Notes under the pieces: generated by a model | Databases searched by the model: none | What the model saw: the letters and a program-made list of their open reading frames with translations, nothing else | What the model was told of the DNA's origin: nothing | Shown: positions 9,197 through 11,513 of the stretch, piece by piece | Position numbering within the stretch: position 1 is the first letter of the stretch | Layout: the number at the start of each line of letters is the position of its first letter | Program-made: the position numbers and the translations under genes | From: Pirellulaceae bacterium | Lineage (GTDB): Bacteria; Planctomycetota; Planctomycetia; Pirellulales; Pirellulaceae | Direction: 5' to 3' | DNA: 11,513 nucleotides | Assembly: GCA_030744095.1 (NCBI GenBank) | Contig: JASLRF010000532.1 | Coordinates: 1 to 11,513 of the forward strand

Positions 9197-9201
9197 CTTT
9201 G

Positions 9202-10089
9202 ATGGCTGCGCAAGTTCGCCATTCCACGGGGATCGACAAGCTCGACGAGAAACTCGGCGGCGGTCTGCTGCCCGGAACGTTGACAGTGATCGTTGGGGCG
9301 ACAGGTATTGGCAAGACACAACTGGGGATTCAATTCGCCAACGCGGGTCTGGCACAGGAGGGTCACCGGGGCGTGGTGTTTGACATGAGCGCGCGTGGTG
9401 ATTCTCAAAACCATTCGGAATACGCTCAGAGAATCTTCGACTGGACGATGTCGGAAGTTTCCGGCGACCAGATGATCAAGTTGGATTCATTTTTCGCTGC
9501 GGAACGCAATCACGGCGACTATCTACACCTATTTGACTACAGCGGTCGGCGGGTCACCAAACGCGACCTGGATTTCGAACAATGGCAGCAATGGCAAGCT
9601 GAATTGAATGCCAAACTGCGCAGCGCGATCGCATTCTTGTATGGGAACTGCGTACATGGCGTGCGACGATTCGTCGTGGATGGCATCGAACCGACGGACC
9701 GGCCGCACGAGTCGATTCAATTCAGTTTATTCGAGTACGTCTATCATCAAGTGATTCGGAAGGATCCCGAATGGGTAGCGCGTGACCTGTTCCGTGAAGC
9801 TTATCGGCGCAACGCGGCGGACGCCGCAACCCATAACTACGACACGGCGTCCAACAGTTGCCTGCTATTGTATACATCGCACGACGCCATGCTGGACGAC
9901 ATGATCGTGCGACCGCTCGACGAAGGCGACGCCCTGGCCAACGCCAGCACGTTGATCTACTTGGGGAAGATCCGAGAGGGAAATCGGATCGAACGTGGGC
10001 TGTATATCGCCAAGCATCGAGGCAGCGCGTGTGACGATCAGATTGCTCGCTATCACATTGATGATGCGGGGATTCAGATCGATCGGTAA
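9202..10089 (+). CDS. KaiC/RecA-like single-domain ATPase
   Basis: 295 residues, a P-loop ATPase of the KaiC/RadA/RAD55 group. The opening TGIDKLDEKLGGGLLPGTLTVIVG is the KaiC-domain start; Walker A is GATGIGKT at 32-39, and Walker B is RFVVDG with Asp at about 150. The C-terminal YIAKHRGS resembles the R/KxRG region of KaiC-like proteins. It differs from KaiC in lacking the paired Glu after the second strand: the position reads VVFDMSARGD. Between the Walker motifs and again after Walker B there are long helical stretches (QWQQWQ; EYVYHQVIRKDPEWVARDLFREAYRRN). No membrane segment, DNA-binding domain or partner gene (kaiA, kaiB, histidine kinase) is present, so the biological role is unknown. 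The ATG at 9202 is chosen over TTG 9199 because AGAGGA lies 5 nt upstream; the ATG at 9180 is in a different frame. Confidence 0.85.
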   Translation: MAAQVRHSTGIDKLDEKLGGGLLPGTLTVIVGATGIGKTQLGIQFANAGLAQEGHRGVVFDMSARGDSQNHSEYAQRIFDWTMSEVSGDQMIKLDSFFAAERNHGDYLHLFDYSGRRVTKRDLDFEQWQQWQAELNAKLRSAIAFLYGNCVHGVRRFVVDGIEPTDRPHESIQFSLFEYVYHQVIRKDPEWVARDLFREAYRRNAADAATHNYDTASNSCLLLYTSHDAMLDDMIVRPLDEGDALANASTLIYLGKIREGNRIERGLYIAKHRGSACDDQIARYHIDDAGIQIDR

Positions 10090-10339
10090 CGCGGTGGGCG
10101 GAGCGCCAAGGTGGCGAGACCGGTCGCTCGTCAGTACAGGTCACTGGATCGAGTGATTTCTTCGGTCGAGATCTTCTTCTCCCAGAATCGCGGTGTTTAT
10201 TGGAAATAAGACCCGGCCTCGTTACACCTGCAAGCAAACGCCCCCCACAATTCGGGTAGCAACCTGAAAAATCGTTTCAATCCGAACCCCGCCAGGTGCC
10301 GATGACAATTGGGTAGACACGCCTTCAGAGGAGTTCAAC
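10090..10339. other. 250-bp intergenic region before lpxA
   Basis: No supported gene is seen here. The first 50 bp contain GC-rich complementary segments (GAGCG/CGCTC and GCC/GGC) that could fold at the 3' end of the KaiC-like mRNA but lack a T-run. A near direct repeat, ACAATTCGGGTAG at 10247 and ACAATTGGGTAG at 10305, lies upstream of lpxA. A weak TTGGAA-N17-TACACC pair near 10200-10230 is the best promoter-like match, and it is not convincing. Confidence 0.35.
10327..10333 (+). promoter_or_regulatory. Shine-Dalgarno deciding the GTG start of lpxA
   Basis: AGAGGAG lies 6 nt before the GTG at 10340. No ATG in the same frame sits nearby upstream, and the hexapeptide-repeat fold begins directly after this codon, so the site fixes a GTG start. 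Confidence 0.8.
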
Positions 10340-11197
10340 GTGACGCGCGTTCATGAAACGGCAGTTGTATCGCCCGACGCAAGGCTAGGCGTAAATGTCT
10401 CGATTGGGGCGTTTTCGGTGATCGAAGCGGGCACCACCTTGGACGATGATTGCCAGATTGCGTCACATGTCGTGATCAAATCCGGCACGTCGCTCGGCGT
10501 CAATTGCGAGGTTGCCGAGGGTGCGGTCCTGGGCGGACGTCCGCAACACTTGCAAGCCGGCAACGAAGTCGGCCGAGTGGACATTGGCGACCACAACGTG
10601 ATTCGCGAATACGTGACAATCCACCGCGCCCTCGAGCCGGCGAGTGTGACACAAATTGGTCAACACAATCTGCTAATGGCCAATTCACACGTGGGCCATG
10701 ACTGTGATTTGGGGGACCACATTATCGTGGCCAATAACGTCATGATTGCCGGACACGTCGTGGTCGACGATTGTGTGTATATCGCGGGGGCTGCTGGGAT
10801 TCACCAGTTCTGTCGGATCGGTCAGTACGCCATGGTTGGCGGCCAAGCGCACGTTTCGCAAGATGTGCCACCCTTTGTCATGCTGGACGGAATCACCACG
10901 AAGATCGTCGGGTTGAATCAGGTCGGTTTGCGGCGGAGCGGATTCTCGCCGGCGGACTTGTCTGACCTCAAAGCCGCCTATCGTGTCGTCTACCGCGAGG
11001 GCCTGACGTGGAACGAGACGCTCGCAAAACTCAGCAAACAGTTTCCTGACGGGCCAGCCTCCGAGTTTTACGAATTCTTGGTCAGCAGTCAACGCGGCGT
11101 TGTGCAAGAACGCCGCACACCGCGCGCCGCGACCGTTCGCTTTCCCACGAACAGAATTCAACGAGCCGTCGATCTAGAAACACGAAAGGCTGGCTGA
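10340..11197 (+). CDS. lpxA: Acyl-[ACP]--UDP-N-acetylglucosamine O-acyltransferase (LpxA)
   Basis: First enzyme of lipid A synthesis: transfers a 3-hydroxyacyl chain from ACP to UDP-GlcNAc in the cytoplasm. 285 residues forming hexapeptide repeats of a left-handed beta helix (VHETAVVSPDARLG, VSIGAFSVIE, repeated I/V-G-x-x units) to about residue 190, then a helical C-terminal part (GLRRSGFS, AAYRVVYREG). Diagnostic residues: GRPQHL, the active-site region NSHVGHDC with His117 and His120 (His120 aligns with E. coli His125), GIHQFCRIG, and the QDVPPFVM turn. The start is GTG, supported by AGAGGAG 6 nt upstream. Compared with the 262-residue E. coli enzyme there is a C-terminal extension of about 25 basic residues. 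No lpxD, fabZ or lpxB is adjacent, so it is not in the usual lpx cluster here. LpxA is an expected gene for a Gram-negative-type outer membrane; identity is very likely. Confidence 0.95.
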   Translation: MTRVHETAVVSPDARLGVNVSIGAFSVIEAGTTLDDDCQIASHVVIKSGTSLGVNCEVAEGAVLGGRPQHLQAGNEVGRVDIGDHNVIREYVTIHRALEPASVTQIGQHNLLMANSHVGHDCDLGDHIIVANNVMIAGHVVVDDCVYIAGAAGIHQFCRIGQYAMVGGQAHVSQDVPPFVMLDGITTKIVGLNQVGLRRSGFSPADLSDLKAAYRVVYREGLTWNETLAKLSKQFPDGPASEFYEFLVSSQRGVVQERRTPRAATVRFPTNRIQRAVDLETRKAG

Positions 11198-11218
11198 GAA
11201 ATCTCAGCCAGCCTTTCG
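11183..11218 (+). terminator. 16-bp perfect hairpin overlapping the lpxA stop codon
   Basis: The arms 11183-11198 and 11203-11218 are exact reverse complements with a 4-nt AAAT loop. The left arm contains the final codons of lpxA and its TGA (11195-11197). There is no T-run directly after it on the + strand, so it is not a textbook intrinsic terminator; it could still terminate transcription, protect the lpxA mRNA 3' end, or act for both convergent genes. Confidence 0.65.
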
Positions 11219-11269
11219 CCAAACTGTCGCATGCCCTAGCAGCGCGTGCGGATAGATCAGTGCCAGGAA

Positions 11270-11343
11270 GGGGTCGGGAGTCTTTTTCGGGCAATAACTT
11301 ACGGTCGGCAGACGCGGATGGCCGAAAAACACTCCCGACCCCC
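11270..11343. repeat. REP-like long inverted repeat between lpxA and ppdK
   Basis: Arms of 21 nt at 11270-11290 and 11322-11342 are reverse complements with one mismatch. Each arm combines a GGGGTCGGGAGT block with a T5 tract (read in one direction), and the arms are separated by a 31-nt spacer that contains a smaller TCGGC/GCCGA pair. Compact imperfect palindromes with G-rich ends in an intergenic gap resemble dispersed REP-type elements; it may also serve as terminator for ppdK. No transposase is next to it. Confidence 0.65.
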
Positions 11344-11383
11344 TATCATTCGACTGACGTCACCTCATTGAACGGTCTTGCAC

Positions 11384-11513
11384 CTAGCCGTTGTTGATCG
11401 CGGCCTGAGCAGCAGCCAATCGCGCGATCGGCACGCGGAAGGGTGAACAACTGACGTAATCCAGCCCAACACGGTGGCAGAAGTCGATCGACGAAGGATC
11501 ACCCCCGTGTTCG
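11384..11513 (-). CDS. ppdK: Pyruvate phosphate dikinase, extreme C-terminus (partial, enters from right edge)
   Basis: Only the last 42 codons plus the TAG stop (11384-11386) are in the window; it is too short to be found as a complete ORF. The translated end contains [16 protein letters not shown], then [20 protein letters not shown], which is the C-terminal signature of pyruvate phosphate dikinase: the Cys in VSCSPFR is the catalytic acid/base residue of the PEP/pyruvate domain, and GGDPSS lies in the same active site. The enzyme interconverts pyruvate, ATP and Pi with PEP, AMP and PPi in central carbon metabolism. The gene runs leftward and converges on lpxA, with two inverted repeats in the gap. 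PEP synthase and enzyme I of the PTS are related, but the [25 protein letters not shown] ending fits PPDK best. Confidence 0.93.
   Translation of the reverse strand, partial: EHGGDPSSIDFCHRVGLDYVSCSPFRVPIARLAAAQAAINNG

Larger units (their letters stand above)
8999..9201. other. Divergent intergenic region (acyl-CoA synthetase / KaiC-like ATPase)
   Basis: This 203-bp gap must hold the promoters of both flanking genes because they are transcribed away from each other. It is visibly more AT-rich around 9070-9160 than the genes. I see no convincing -35/-10 pair on either strand; an AACCGGTT palindrome sits near 9130 and a TTGT-N6-ACAA pair near 9105. No small ORF with a ribosome site is evident. 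Confidence 0.4.

Noticed and set aside
9180..9383. ATG at 9180 as an alternative gene start before the KaiC-like gene
   Set aside because: It is in a different frame and runs through the Walker A region in the wrong frame; no Shine-Dalgarno precedes it.
9202..10089. Circadian clock (KaiC) interpretation of the ATPase
   Set aside because: Single domain, no EE pair, no kaiA/kaiB nearby; the KaiC fold is shared by many non-clock ATPases.

Overview
The window looks like chromosomal DNA from a planctomycete, probably a Pirellulales-type (Rhodopirellula-like) bacterium. The evidence is a membrane-anchored Hanks-type Ser/Thr kinase of the planctomycete kind, a degenerate J-domain protein starting with the FDPYSEW-type leader typical of that phylum, an FANTRN variant in the DNA ligase, an outer-membrane lipid A gene, and moderately high GC with loosely packed genes in mixed orientation. 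The assignment is from recognition of families, not from a search.

Layout. (1) Positions 1-1475, +: the C-terminal two thirds of NAD-dependent DNA ligase (ligA), cut by the window edge. (2) About 1591-2574, +: a DRE-TIM metallolyase/aldolase-like enzyme of unknown substrate. (3) 2692-4425, -: a transmembrane Ser/Thr protein kinase whose beta3 catalytic lysine is replaced by Asn. (4) 4606-7155, -: an 849-residue membrane protein with a J-like N-terminus, a Pro/Ala/Gln-rich linker, one membrane helix, a PTPPE minisatellite-encoded stalk and two copies of a ~180-residue C-terminal module. (5) 7325-8998, -: a long-chain acyl-CoA synthetase-like AMP-binding enzyme. (6) 9202-10089, +: a single-domain KaiC/RecA-like ATPase, divergent from the synthetase. 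(7) 10340-11197, +: lpxA, with a near-perfect hairpin overlapping its stop codon. (8) 11270-11343: a REP-like long inverted repeat. (9) 11384-11513, -: the last 42 codons of pyruvate phosphate dikinase (ppdK), entering from the right edge.

How the parts relate. Most genes are housekeeping or metabolic and do not form one pathway. The one pair that may work together is the kinase and the J-like protein: same strand, 180 bp apart, both predicted N-in with a single membrane helix and a C-terminal part outside the cytoplasm. I found no CRISPR array, tRNA, rRNA, transposase, phage gene or defence island. The items most worth a second look are the kinase K-to-N change, the duplicated module and minisatellite in the J-like protein, the aldolase-like enzyme lacking the usual His, and the two strong inverted repeats between lpxA and ppdK.
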